From Pyrofollis japonicus (GTDB lineage: Archaea > Thermoproteota > Thermoprotei_A > Sulfolobales > Pyrodictiaceae), in contig NZ_AP028634.1 in the NCBI RefSeq assembly GCF_033097485.1, positions 62,001 through 126,000 of the forward strand: a stretch of 64,000 nt of DNA, given 5' to 3'. This document shows positions 33,344 through 41,239 of this stretch, piece by piece (the first letter of the stretch is position 1; each line of letters begins with the position of its first letter). Position numbers and translations under genes: made by a program. Below the pieces are notes generated by a model, which did not search any database, was not told the DNA's origin, and saw nothing but the letters and a program-made list of their open reading frames with translations.

Positions 33344-34111
33344 CTATTTTTCTACTCGTTGCCTAGCATGCTTGCAAATATCTCTCAGCGGGCACTCCTC
33401 GCAGCGCGGCCTCCTTGGCCGGCACACTTCTCTCCCAAGTCGTAGGAGTGCTACGTGGAGCCATTCCCGGTGCTCCGGTGGTATGAGTGGTTCGAGCCTC
33501 CTCCTAGCCTCATAGATGTTGCTAATGCTTTCATCAAGGAGGCCTAGCCTCTTAGCTATCCTTAGGATATGTGTATCGACGACGAATAATCGTTGCCCGA
33601 ACAGCGCCGCAAGCACAAGGTCGGCCGCCTTCTCGCCCACACCCGGCACGCTGAGGAGGAGTCTTCTCGCTTCCTCGGGGCTGAGGCGCAGAAACTCCTC
33701 AAGACCACCCACTTGCTTCATCACTTCTCCGAGGCCGCGGAGGAGCTTCGCTCGCTGCTCTACAAGGCCGAGGCTCTTCACAAGCCTGCGTAGTTCTTCT
33801 AGGGAGGCATCAGCGAGCATTTCTGGCCTAGGATAGCGCTCCATGATCTCCGCAATAACTCTGCTTACTTGGCGATACGTGACGCGTGCACCTAGGAGGA
33901 TACGGAGCAATACCTCGTAGGGACTTTTTCCCCGCCACCACGGTTCTTCGCGGAACCACTCCCTAAGCCTCTTTACGAGTTCCTCTACGAGGCTCCTAGG
34001 ATCACTCACTGCTTGCAGCCCAGGAGCAACGGGAGCAGAGAATTCGCCACGGCGAAATATACGGCTCTCCCAAAAGGCTATTGGAGAAGCGATGCCCGGG
34101 CGAGGCCTCAT
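33344..34111 (-). CDS. nth: Endonuclease III (DNA glycosylase/AP lyase)
   Basis: 255 aa. The helix-hairpin-helix LLSVPGVGEKAADLVLAAL contains the catalytic Lys, followed by LFVVDTHILRIAKRLG with the catalytic Asp. The C-terminal Fe-S loop is complete, C-x6-C-x2-C-x5-C (CRPRRPRCEECPLRDIC). The enzyme removes oxidised pyrimidines in base excision repair. The N-terminus is about 30 residues longer than usual. It begins three bases after the ribose-1,5-bisphosphate isomerase gene, so it is co-transcribed with it. Confidence 0.93.
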   Translation of the reverse strand: MRPRPGIASPIAFWESRIFRRGEFSAPVAPGLQAVSDPRSLVEELVKRLREWFREEPWWRGKSPYEVLLRILLGARVTYRQVSRVIAEIMERYPRPEMLADASLEELRRLVKSLGLVEQRAKLLRGLGEVMKQVGGLEEFLRLSPEEARRLLLSVPGVGEKAADLVLAALFGQRLFVVDTHILRIAKRLGLLDESISNIYEARRRLEPLIPPEHREWLHVALLRLGREVCRPRRPRCEECPLRDICKHARQRVEK

Positions 34112-34114
34112 TCC

Positions 34115-35107
34115 CTAGGCTATTGTGTCCTCCTCTACCTGTGGCTTCTCCTTGTCGACGGGGTGGCGGCGGAACATGCCCCATAGTAGTAGGGCGGCTG
34201 ACTTCGGCGGTATTATGCCGCGCTCAGTCACTATCATGTCTATGTACTCTGGCGGTGTCGCGTCAAAGGCGGGGTTCCTTATCGCTAGCCCTGGGATAGG
34301 CTTCTCGAGTACCTCTGTCGGGCTTCTCTCCTCGATCTCGACGAGCTGTCCTACCACGGTGTATGGGCTGAACTTGTAGGTCTCTGTCGCGACTATGAAG
34401 GTTACGCCGTGGAGCTTCGCGGCCAGCGCTATCTGGCTAGTCCCTATCTTGTTTATTACCGCGCCGTTCGCCGTAACGGTGTCAGCGCCTACAATGACCT
34501 TTGTGACGCGATACTTCTCTATAACGGTGAGGACTGCTGAGTCGGGTATGAGGGTGACAGGTATACCCTCTGCTGCGAGATCCCTAGCAGTTATGTAGCC
34601 TTGGAACCTGGGCCGTGTCTCAGTAGCGAATACCTTGAATCTCTTCCCCTGCCTCCAGGCGGTCCTCAGCACTGATTCGACGGCGCTACTATTGCAGTGC
34701 GTCAGTATGACGTCACCTGTCTTGATTAGCCTAGCCCCTATCTCGCCTAGTCGCTGGAGGGCACTCCTAGAGTACTCTATGAACTCTCTCGCCTTCTCTA
34801 TGACCGCCTTCCTCGCTTCCTCCAGGCTCCCGTACTCCTTCTCCCTTAGAACCGACATGACGTAGTTGACGGCGTTGGGGAGGCTCACGGCAGTAGGCCT
34901 CGTCGATACCAGGAGCCTTGCAACACCCTCCATATAGTTGAGGAAGTCTCCTAGGCTCTCGCCGCTATACTTCTCGGCAGCAATCATTAGCGCCTCGGCA
35001 GCTGCCCTGGCTATGCGCCCAGCCCCCCTTATTCTCATAGTCTTAATGTCCTCGGCTATGCGTAGAACCTCGTCCGGTACCCTCTCAGCTATCCGGGCCT
35101 CGCTCAT
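34115..35107 (-). CDS. e2b2: Ribose-1,5-bisphosphate isomerase (eIF2B fold)
   Basis: 330 aa. The eIF2B-like fold is evident (RIRGAGRIARAAAEALMIAA; NYVMSVLREKEYGSLEEARK). The residues proven important in the Thermococcus enzyme are present: Cys138 in THCNSSAVESVL and Asp209 in VIVGADTVTANGAVINKIGT. The enzyme converts ribose-1,5-bisphosphate to ribulose-1,5-bisphosphate in the archaeal AMP/nucleoside degradation route before type III RuBisCO. It lies between a paralogue and nth on one operon. RuBisCO and AMP phosphorylase are outside the window. Confidence 0.9.
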   Translation of the reverse strand: MSEARIAERVPDEVLRIAEDIKTMRIRGAGRIARAAAEALMIAAEKYSGESLGDFLNYMEGVARLLVSTRPTAVSLPNAVNYVMSVLREKEYGSLEEARKAVIEKAREFIEYSRSALQRLGEIGARLIKTGDVILTHCNSSAVESVLRTAWRQGKRFKVFATETRPRFQGYITARDLAAEGIPVTLIPDSAVLTVIEKYRVTKVIVGADTVTANGAVINKIGTSQIALAAKLHGVTFIVATETYKFSPYTVVGQLVEIEERSPTEVLEKPIPGLAIRNPAFDATPPEYIDMIVTERGIIPPKSAALLLWGMFRRHPVDKEKPQVEEDTIA

Positions 35108-35128
35108 AGATACCAGCCCCTCTACTGG

Positions 35129-36130
35129 CTACACCTCGCCTAGATCCATGACTCTCTTCGAAGCCCTGGCGACTAGGTTGTCAAGGGGCTCTAGCTCAGG
35201 CGGCCACTCACCATAAATCTCCTTAATTATTAGCGGCACAGCCTCCGGCGCCACCAGGCCTCTCTCAGTGGCAAGAGCGTCTATCAAGTGGCTCGGGATT
35301 ATCTCGAAGAGAGGCGCATATCCCTGGACACCAAGGCTCCTCAGATCCTCTGGTACTATCTCGTCGCCTAGCGCAGGGGTCTCGACTGTGAGCCCGTACA
35401 CCGTCTCCGGGTAGAGCTTGTAGCTACCAGCAACAACTATGAGCCGTACCCTCGCCTCGTTAGCTACGAGCGCTAACAACCCGCTACCCGTCCTCGAAAC
35501 AACAGAGCCATCAGCCATCACGGCGTCTGCGCCTATCAATGCCTTCGTGGCCTCCCGGGCAAAGAACCTCATAGCGGAGTCGACGATGAGAGTCGTGTCA
35601 AACCCCTTCTCGACAAGAACTTTAGCAGCTTCAAGGCCGTCGAGAAGGGGCCTCGACTCGGCAACTATGACCCTTATCTTCTTCCCCATGGCGGCGGCCT
35701 TCTCAAGCGCCCTTATAACGCTGCGACTATACCCATAGGTCAGCACAATGTCTCCGTCGCTAAGCCTCCTAGCAGCTATCTCAGCGGCCCCCTCGGTCTC
35801 CTCTAGCACTGCGCGCATAGTGTCATCAAGCTCGTGGATAATGATATTCTTAGCCTCCTCTAGGCTCTTGTACTTCCTTTCAGCGAGCGCGCCAAAGACC
35901 TCACGTGCAACGTTGACAAGGAGAGCGGAGAACGGGTACTCCTCAATCCTCGCCTTCAGATAGTCAAGTGCCTCCAACACATCGCTAACAGAAGCAGCGT
36001 TCTCAATCATCCTCCTAAACTCCTTTATAACGAGCTCCGAGGCCTCCGTAGCCCCTAGGCCTCGGACCCTACCAATGAAGCCGGACACGGCTTGCGACAC
36101 CAAGGCAGATACACGCACCACTCTCGTCAC
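35129..36130 (-). CDS. eIF2B-fold paralogue lacking the isomerase cysteine
   Basis: 333 aa. Same fold as the next gene (YKSLEEAKNIIIHELDD, SDGDIVLTYGYSRSVIRALE, ALIGADAVMADGSVVSRTGS), but the catalytic Cys is replaced by Gly (Gly133 in TYGYSRS) while the Asp of the GAD motif is kept. It is therefore probably not a ribose-1,5-bisphosphate isomerase. Archaeal aIF2B-like proteins of this kind have been linked to translation initiation and to sugar-phosphate binding. First gene of the operon 36130-33344; the 20-base spacer to the isomerase gene supports a functional pair or an old duplication. Confidence 0.8.
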   Translation of the reverse strand: MTRVVRVSALVSQAVSGFIGRVRGLGATEASELVIKEFRRMIENAASVSDVLEALDYLKARIEEYPFSALLVNVAREVFGALAERKYKSLEEAKNIIIHELDDTMRAVLEETEGAAEIAARRLSDGDIVLTYGYSRSVIRALEKAAAMGKKIRVIVAESRPLLDGLEAAKVLVEKGFDTTLIVDSAMRFFAREATKALIGADAVMADGSVVSRTGSGLLALVANEARVRLIVVAGSYKLYPETVYGLTVETPALGDEIVPEDLRSLGVQGYAPLFEIIPSHLIDALATERGLVAPEAVPLIIKEIYGEWPPELEPLDNLVARASKRVMDLGEV

Positions 36131-36274
36131 AGCTTCTGTAGAGACGCCTGCATGTACTAGTTGTAGGAGAGACCTAGGTTAATAAGTAGCGGCATCCCAG
36201 AGCTAAGCGTAATAAATCCCCGCCTCACTACCTAGAGGCAACCAAAGTAAGATAGAGGAGGCTCACCGAAAACC

Positions 36275-37618
36275 TTGGTCGATGACCCCGTGTTTTTGAA
36301 GAATTGCCTCGTCTTGCCGTGTGCTGGCTGCGAGCCATCAGCGAGAACCAATATCCTCGTCGATGATAGAGAAATACGCTACATCGGGGACAGCGAGCCT
36401 CCGGGAGCCCGTAGTGGCTACGTAGTGGAGTGCGGGAGAAGACACGTAGTCATCCCTTGCTTTTACAATGCTCACACCCATGCGGCAATGACTCTTCTCC
36501 GAGGATACTATGGCGACGCGGAGCTACACGAGTGGCTCCGCCACATGTGGTGGGTCGAGAAGCACATGGGGCCGGGGGAGGCGTATCTCGGCTCCAAGCT
36601 GGCAGTCATAGAGATGCTGTTCAGCGCCACGTGCGGCTTCATGGACATGTACTTTTTCCCCGACGAGGCTGCAAGGGCGGCGAGGGAGCTAGGAGTAAGG
36701 GCCCGGCTGGGCCCCGTCATCATGGGCCGCGTTGATCCCTGGAGGGCTGTTGAAGCAGCCGCTGCATATGCTAAGAGAATTAGCGGGGACGACTTGGTCG
36801 GCGGCGTGATAAACGTTCACAGCATCTACGCGGCACCGCTTGAAGCCGTTAGGGAGGGTCACCGCGTAGCCCAGGAACTCGGCATACCGTTCCATATACA
36901 CGTCTCCGAGACGCGAAGAGAGGTCTACGAGGCCAAGAAGCGCTACGGCTTGTTCCCCGTGCAGCTCCTGGACAAGCTGGGCGCGCTCAGCAAAGTCTCC
37001 GTGCTCGTGCACGCGGGGTGGATAGCCTCGTGGGAACTCGGCCTTGTCAAAGAGAAGGGGGCAAGCCTAGTACACTGCCCGGCCAGCAACATGAAGCTGG
37101 CTACCGCTGGCCACTTCCCCCTCTATGAGGCAATGGAGTCCGGGATAAACGTGGCCTTGGGAACGGATGGAGCTGCCTCAAACGATTCCCTAAACATGTT
37201 CTCCGAGATGAAGACCGCTGTGCTCATGCAGAGGCACAGCTACTGGGATACAAGGGTTAGAGCCAAGCACGTCCTCCGCGCAGCCACAACGGGCTCAGCG
37301 AAGGCAATGATGCTCCCCAGCGGCGCCGGAACGATAAGGATCGGGGCCCCGGGCGACCTAGTAGTACTAGACGTTTCCAACCCATCCTCCCAGCCCCTGC
37401 GGAGAGACAACCTCGAGCAAATACTCGTCTACAGCTGCGAAAAGTGCACCCCAAGCCACGTCCTAGTAGGTGGCAGGATAGTGCTCAGCCCGGAGAACCG
37501 TGAAAAACTCCTCGAAGAGGCAGCGAGGGCGGCGGACGAGCTAAGCAAGTTCATAGAGAAGATAGGGCCCGGCGAGACCAGCGAGCCCCCATGCAGCCCT
37601 AGGGAAGCGTGCTCTTAG
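36275..37618 (+). CDS. Amidohydrolase of the MTA/SAH (adenosine) deaminase type
   Basis: 447 aa, TTG start with GGAGGCTCACC upstream. Metal motif FYNAHTHAAMTLLRGYYGD (HxH near residues 67-69), then HIHVSETRREV (His), LVHAGWI (His), and ALGTDGAASNDSLNMF (Asp), the complete set of the TrzN/MtaD subfamily. Members deaminate 5'-methylthioadenosine, S-adenosylhomocysteine or other adenosine derivatives. It is divergent from the eIF2B-fold operon, which acts in nucleoside-derived sugar-phosphate breakdown, so a nucleoside-salvage job is plausible. Two Cys-rich residues near the C-terminus are unusual. Confidence 0.85.
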   Translation: MVDDPVFLKNCLVLPCAGCEPSARTNILVDDREIRYIGDSEPPGARSGYVVECGRRHVVIPCFYNAHTHAAMTLLRGYYGDAELHEWLRHMWWVEKHMGPGEAYLGSKLAVIEMLFSATCGFMDMYFFPDEAARAARELGVRARLGPVIMGRVDPWRAVEAAAAYAKRISGDDLVGGVINVHSIYAAPLEAVREGHRVAQELGIPFHIHVSETRREVYEAKKRYGLFPVQLLDKLGALSKVSVLVHAGWIASWELGLVKEKGASLVHCPASNMKLATAGHFPLYEAMESGINVALGTDGAASNDSLNMFSEMKTAVLMQRHSYWDTRVRAKHVLRAATTGSAKAMMLPSGAGTIRIGAPGDLVVLDVSNPSSQPLRRDNLEQILVYSCEKCTPSHVLVGGRIVLSPENREKLLEEAARAADELSKFIEKIGPGETSEPPCSPREACS

Positions 37619-37724
37619 TCACTTGTAGCCTCGTTCGTGCTGTACCGCTGACAACCCTGTCGATGCCCAAGGGGTACAGCATATTACCTGTTATCATCCT
37701 CTCATACACTACGGGTATGCCCCA

Positions 37725-38222
37725 ATGGGTCTCCGCTGGGCCCTCGTCATAACCAGTGACCGGGTTAAAGCCGATCCCTCACTCGACCAAATAACCCCAA
37801 TTGTCGAGAAGCTCTTATCCGAGAAGGGACACGTTCTCGCCAAGCGCCTCCTCGTGGGCAATGATGCAGCCGAGATACTCTGGGCGCTAGCCGAGGCTCT
37901 GCGATCAGCAGACATAGTCTTGGCCACTGGCGGGACAGGGCCAAATCCCCGCGACATAACAGTCGACATTGCTAAGCGGATCTGTGACCGCGAGCTACCA
38001 GGCATAGGGGAAGAGTTTAGGCGGCGAAGCATTGAGCGAGGCGTAGTAAATGCTATGCTGAGCAGGGCCACGGGTTGCGGCTTCGCCGGGAGACTGATCG
38101 CTGTGAGCCCGGGCAACCCTGACGCAGCCGAGACTATGACTAGGCTCCTCCTGGAGATCGGTGAGCACGCGGTAGAGCAGCTTCGTGGAAAGAAGCACCA
38201 GCACCACGGTCACCGCCATTAA
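37725..38222 (+). CDS. moaB: Molybdenum cofactor biosynthesis protein MoaB/MogA type
   Basis: 165 aa, ATG start. Motifs ALVITSDRV, DIVLATGGTGPNPRDITVD, LPGIGEEFRRRS and LIAVSPGNPDAAE identify the molybdopterin adenylyltransferase/MoaB fold that binds molybdopterin and ATP. It supplies the cofactor for enzymes such as the molybdopterin dehydrogenase at the left edge. The C-terminal HQHHGHRH tail could bind metal; it is an add-on to the usual fold. Single gene on this strand. Confidence 0.92.
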   Translation: MGLRWALVITSDRVKADPSLDQITPIVEKLLSEKGHVLAKRLLVGNDAAEILWALAEALRSADIVLATGGTGPNPRDITVDIAKRICDRELPGIGEEFRRRSIERGVVNAMLSRATGCGFAGRLIAVSPGNPDAAETMTRLLLEIGEHAVEQLRGKKHQHHGHRH

Positions 38223-38332
38223 GGGTCTGGAAGTAGCTACTGCGTCAGCGATTACTACATAAACTCCTGTATCCCCACCTTAGTGGTACACGGGTACCCG
38301 TTTCAACAAGGAGTCTTGATGCGGCGATAGCC

Positions 38333-38803
38333 TTGCCAGCCTACACGTCCCCTAGCCAGGGCGGAGCAACTGGTCCACAATTGGCCTCGGAGCCCCCGCT
38401 CCTCGTGGTACAGAGGGTTATCAATGCTCTTCAGAAGGAGCTTGAGAACGAGTATCCACGTATACTTGAAATGAATAGTTGTAGCCACGAGTTCATGGAG
38501 ATACTTGACAGGCTCGAGGAGAAGGCGTCAAAGGAGCTTCTACGCGCTGGCTTTAAGAAAATAGAGGTTCCTGCATCTCGTGAGCGCGTTGACCTCCCTA
38601 TAGGTTTCTACGCGTTCCAGGGCCAGATGCTGGTAGAGATAGGGATTAAGGGGCTGAACAAGTGCGGACGAGTAAGAGAGCTAACGAATGGCGAAGTGCC
38701 AAGAGTGTACGCTAGGATATACATGGGCGGCCAAGCGGCCTACATAATAGAGGCCGAGACTAAGAAAGAGAAACAAAAAGAGCCAGCAACCTACCTAATG
38801 TAG
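38333..38803 (+). CDS. Hypothetical protein, 156 aa
   Basis: TTG start at 38333. A Ser/Pro-rich N-terminus of about 20 residues precedes a helical region (VVQRVINALQKELENEYP) and a central beta part (PIGFYAFQGQMLVEIGIKGL; PRVYARIYMGGQAAYIIEAE). Two Cys residues (NSCSHE, LNKCGR) are conserved-looking but unproven. Codon use matches the genome, so I think it is real. No family recognised. Convergent with the winged-helix gene. Confidence 0.55.
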   Translation: MPAYTSPSQGGATGPQLASEPPLLVVQRVINALQKELENEYPRILEMNSCSHEFMEILDRLEEKASKELLRAGFKKIEVPASRERVDLPIGFYAFQGQMLVEIGIKGLNKCGRVRELTNGEVPRVYARIYMGGQAAYIIEAETKKEKQKEPATYLM

Positions 38804-38848
38804 CCATCCTTGGTCCTATCCTTTTCCGGGTTCAAGGGGTTACTGTTT

Positions 38849-39385
38849 TCAGGAAACGTCTATACCGTCATCAATCCCTATATCCATGTCGATATCTCCG
38901 CTCTCCCAGTCATCTATGTCGTCCTCGGCAAGGTCTTCCTCTTCGTCATCACTATACTCGTCTACTTCATGCATAGAGGCATCTACGGCTTCCAGTGCTA
39001 GGAAGCCTAGAGGAAGTAGTCCTAGCATGTCGAGGACCGGCAGTACGAGGAACAGCTCAGCAGGGCTCCAAGGCCAAGCGGGAGGAACCTCCTTTCTCTC
39101 CGCGTATTCCTTGGCTACTGTGGCTGCCTGGCTGAGTATTTTCTGCGCCTCGGGTAGTGCGTCAAGCCCCTTTTCGGTTAATACTAGTCTTCTTCGCTTA
39201 ATGATCCTGCCCTCAACGACCTCTTTTACCAGGCCCTTCGCGATGAGTGTCTCGATGATGTTCTTAGCAGTGTTTTTGTCCGTGTTTAGAAGGCTTGCAA
39301 TAGCCTCTGCTGTGTCTATTCCGCGCGATATAGCGACTAATACAGCTGCTTCGGAGGGCCGGAGGCCGTAGCTATCGGTTGGCAA
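38849..39385 (-). CDS. MarR-like winged-helix protein with acidic tail
   Basis: 178 aa, TTG start with GGTGAGG upstream. Residues 5-75 form a winged helix: SEAAVLVAISRGIDTAEAIA, LLNTDKNTAKNIIETLIAKG and the wing GRIIKRRRLVLTEKG. A hydrophobic stretch follows (AELFLVLPVLDMLGLLPLGF), possibly membrane-associated, then an extremely acidic Asp/Glu tail (EVDEYSDDEEEDLAEDDIDD). The combination of HTH, a possible membrane segment and a polyacidic tail is odd; the tail may mimic nucleic acid or bind metal. Likely a transcription regulator of unknown target. Confidence 0.6.
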   Translation of the reverse strand: MPTDSYGLRPSEAAVLVAISRGIDTAEAIASLLNTDKNTAKNIIETLIAKGLVKEVVEGRIIKRRRLVLTEKGLDALPEAQKILSQAATVAKEYAERKEVPPAWPWSPAELFLVLPVLDMLGLLPLGFLALEAVDASMHEVDEYSDDEEEDLAEDDIDDWESGDIDMDIGIDDGIDVS

Positions 39386-39409
39386 GCCTCACCGGAACCC
39401 ATCTGTGAA

Positions 39410-40000
39410 TTAGTGTTCACGGTTCGACTGTCTTTTCAGTAGCGCCTCTCTTATTCGGTCGAAGAATATGCACCTCCACGGCTCTCCCCTCCCGGACTCA
39501 TAGACCTTGATGAGTTCTTTCCTCAGACACTCTTCGTCAACTAGTCCTCTTAGTTCATGGGTGGCTTTTTCTAGTATAGTAAGTGCTGGGTCGAGGAGGC
39601 CTTCCTGGGCCTTTGCGTATGCTCCGGCGAGTGCTGCTAAGTGCTTACCTAGGGGGCTTATGGTTCTCCATATGGTTTCTCCGGCTACATGTGCTTCCCA
39701 GAACCTGTTACGGATCAATAGCTCGTGATATGCGTCAAGCATGTGGGAAGGGTCTCTCTTCCATATTTTCGGCCTTGTTATTTCCTCTATTTTTGCACAT
39801 GATTCGTCAATAGCTCTTGCAATGCGCTCGGCGACTCCTCGGTCTATTTCCTTAAATATCGTAAGTTCTACGATGTCGCCGCTTATTCTCACGTTTAGTG
39901 GCGACACTATTCGTACTAGTTTTCTCCTAAGCTCCTGGGCCTTTCGCGGGCTTAGCTTTCGCCCCGCTCTTATTCTTAGCAGTACTGTTTGCTCCTCCAC
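39410..40000 (-). CDS. DUF309-like protein
   Basis: 196 aa from the GTG at 40000, preferred because GGGAGGA lies just upstream; a TTG at 40018 is the alternative. N-terminal half is a basic alpha/beta region (LLRIRAGRKLSPRKAQELRR). The central DAYHELLIRNRFWEAHVAGE segment recalls the DUF309 signature (a pair of His/Glu helices that may bind metal), followed by EKATHELRGLVDEECL. Function unknown. Divergent from the HMG-CoA synthase gene across an inverted-repeat-rich promoter region. Confidence 0.55.
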   Translation of the reverse strand: MEEQTVLLRIRAGRKLSPRKAQELRRKLVRIVSPLNVRISGDIVELTIFKEIDRGVAERIARAIDESCAKIEEITRPKIWKRDPSHMLDAYHELLIRNRFWEAHVAGETIWRTISPLGKHLAALAGAYAKAQEGLLDPALTILEKATHELRGLVDEECLRKELIKVYESGRGEPWRCIFFDRIREALLKRQSNREH

Positions 40001-40009
40001 AGCTCCTCC

Positions 40010-40027
40010 CTTTAACAAGTGTTAAAG
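40010..40027. promoter_or_regulatory. Palindrome CTTTAACA-AG-TGTTAAAG at the DUF309-like gene start
   Basis: Eight-base arms match exactly with a two-base spacer. The site overlaps the region just before the GTG at 40000 (minus strand), so it could be an operator or a TATA-like element (TTTAACA) used by the minus-strand gene. The same CTTTAACACTT sequence occurs on the minus strand near 15330, before the GltD-like gene. Confidence 0.45.
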
Positions 40028-40079
40028 CATTATTGCGGCCCTTTATTCTTTGGGTTATGCTGAGCAATAAGAACTTATA

Positions 40080-40108
40080 GACTATAGTCGAATGGTATTA
40101 TCGACTAT
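40080..40108. promoter_or_regulatory. Inverted repeats upstream of the HMG-CoA synthase operon
   Basis: GACTATAGTC (40080-40089) is a perfect 10-bp palindrome. Overlapping it, ATAGTCGA (40084-40091) and TCGACTAT (40101-40108) form an exact 8-bp inverted repeat with a 9-bp spacer. The elements lie 64-92 bases before the start at 40172, next to a TTATAGAC TATA-like sequence, so they may be operator sites for mevalonate-pathway control. Confidence 0.45.
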
Positions 40109-40171
40109 TGCTTTGGGGGAAGGATACTTGTACCTCCACCCCGGAGGCCAAGAACCCCCTGGAAGAACAAG

Positions 40172-41227
40172 ATGCCGCGCAATAGTGGTGTGGTCGGCTG
40201 GGGGGCTTACGTCCCCCGTTACAGGATAAAGATGGAAGAGATAGCCAGGGTCTGGGGCTGGGAACCAAGCGTCCCGAAGGGCCTCGGCGTAGTAGAAAAG
40301 GCCATAGCCGGGCCCGACGAAGACTCCCTCACAATGGGCTATGAGGCAGCACTTAACGCTATACGGCGGGCAGGAGTTGATCCAGCCGAGATAAAGGCCG
40401 TCTTCTTCGGCTCAGAGTCGAAGCCTTACGCCGTCAAGCCTGCTGCAACCATCATCGCTGACGCACTGGGCATCTCGCCGGAGACAATGGCGTCTGACCT
40501 CGAGTTCGCGTGCCGCGCTGGGAGCGAGGGCTTGAGAGCAGCCCTTGCCCTAGTAGAGGCCGGCTACATGAGGTATGCGCTCGCGATAGGCTCTGACACT
40601 GCCCAAGCGAATCCCGGGAACGTGTTGGAGTTCACGGCTGCAAGCGGTGCAGCAGCCTTCGTGGTTGGGCCGGCATCTGAGAGCGTTGCTGTACTAGAAG
40701 GTGTTTACACATATGTGACCGATACCCCCGACTTCTGGAGAGGAGCGCACAGCAAGTACCCGCTCCACGGTGAAGGCTTCACAGGTGAGCCAGCGTACTT
40801 CGCCCACATAATAGGCGCCGTAAAGGGCCTCATGGAGAACCTTGGTCTACGCCCCGAGGACTTTGACTACGCTATCTTCCACCAGCCAAACGGCAAGTTC
40901 CCTCTCCGCGTAGGAGCCCGGCTAGGCATACCTAAGGAGAAGATCCTCCCCGGCCTAGTGACACCAGTAATAGGCAACACCTACAACGGTAGCGCACTCA
41001 TAGGGTTCGCGAGAGTCCTCGACCAGGCCAAGCCCGGCCAGCGAATACTCGTTGCGCCGTTCGGGAGCGGTGCTGGAAGCGACGCCTACAGCTTCGTTGT
41101 TACTGACAAGGTTGAGGAGAGGAGGGACAAGGCGCCGAAGGTCGACGACTACATTAATAGGAAGAAGTACGTAGACTATGGTTTATACGCTAAGATGAGG
41201 GGTATAATAGAGCGCATACTCGAGTAA
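40172..41227 (+). CDS. hmgS: Hydroxymethylglutaryl-CoA synthase
   Basis: 351 aa, ATG start. The archaeal HMG-CoA synthase pattern is clear: [19 protein letters not shown] at the N-terminus, the active-site Cys in [17 protein letters not shown] (near residue 114), [13 protein letters not shown], and [14 protein letters not shown]. It condenses acetyl-CoA with acetoacetyl-CoA to HMG-CoA. In archaea it forms a complex with thiolase and a DUF35 protein that channels acetoacetyl-CoA; those two genes follow directly (12 and 45 bases). Pathway: mevalonate to isoprenoid lipids. Confidence 0.95.
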   Translation: MPRNSGVVGWGAYVPRYRIKMEEIARVWGWEPSVPKGLGVVEKAIAGPDEDSLTMGYEAALNAIRRAGVDPAEIKAVFFGSESKPYAVKPAATIIADALGISPETMASDLEFACRAGSEGLRAALALVEAGYMRYALAIGSDTAQANPGNVLEFTAASGAAAFVVGPASESVAVLEGVYTYVTDTPDFWRGAHSKYPLHGEGFTGEPAYFAHIIGAVKGLMENLGLRPEDFDYAIFHQPNGKFPLRVGARLGIPKEKILPGLVTPVIGNTYNGSALIGFARVLDQAKPGQRILVAPFGSGAGSDAYSFVVTDKVEERRDKAPKVDDYINRKKYVDYGLYAKMRGIIERILE

Positions 41228-41239
41228 AACAGGAGGTAG

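Noticed and set aside
36508-37454. Several minus-strand frames inside the amidohydrolase gene
   Set aside because: They are shadows of a gene with a complete set of metal ligands on the plus strand.
40018-40018. TTG start for the DUF309-like gene
   Set aside because: It would put the ribosome site GGGAGGA inside the coding region; the GTG at 40000 fits it better.
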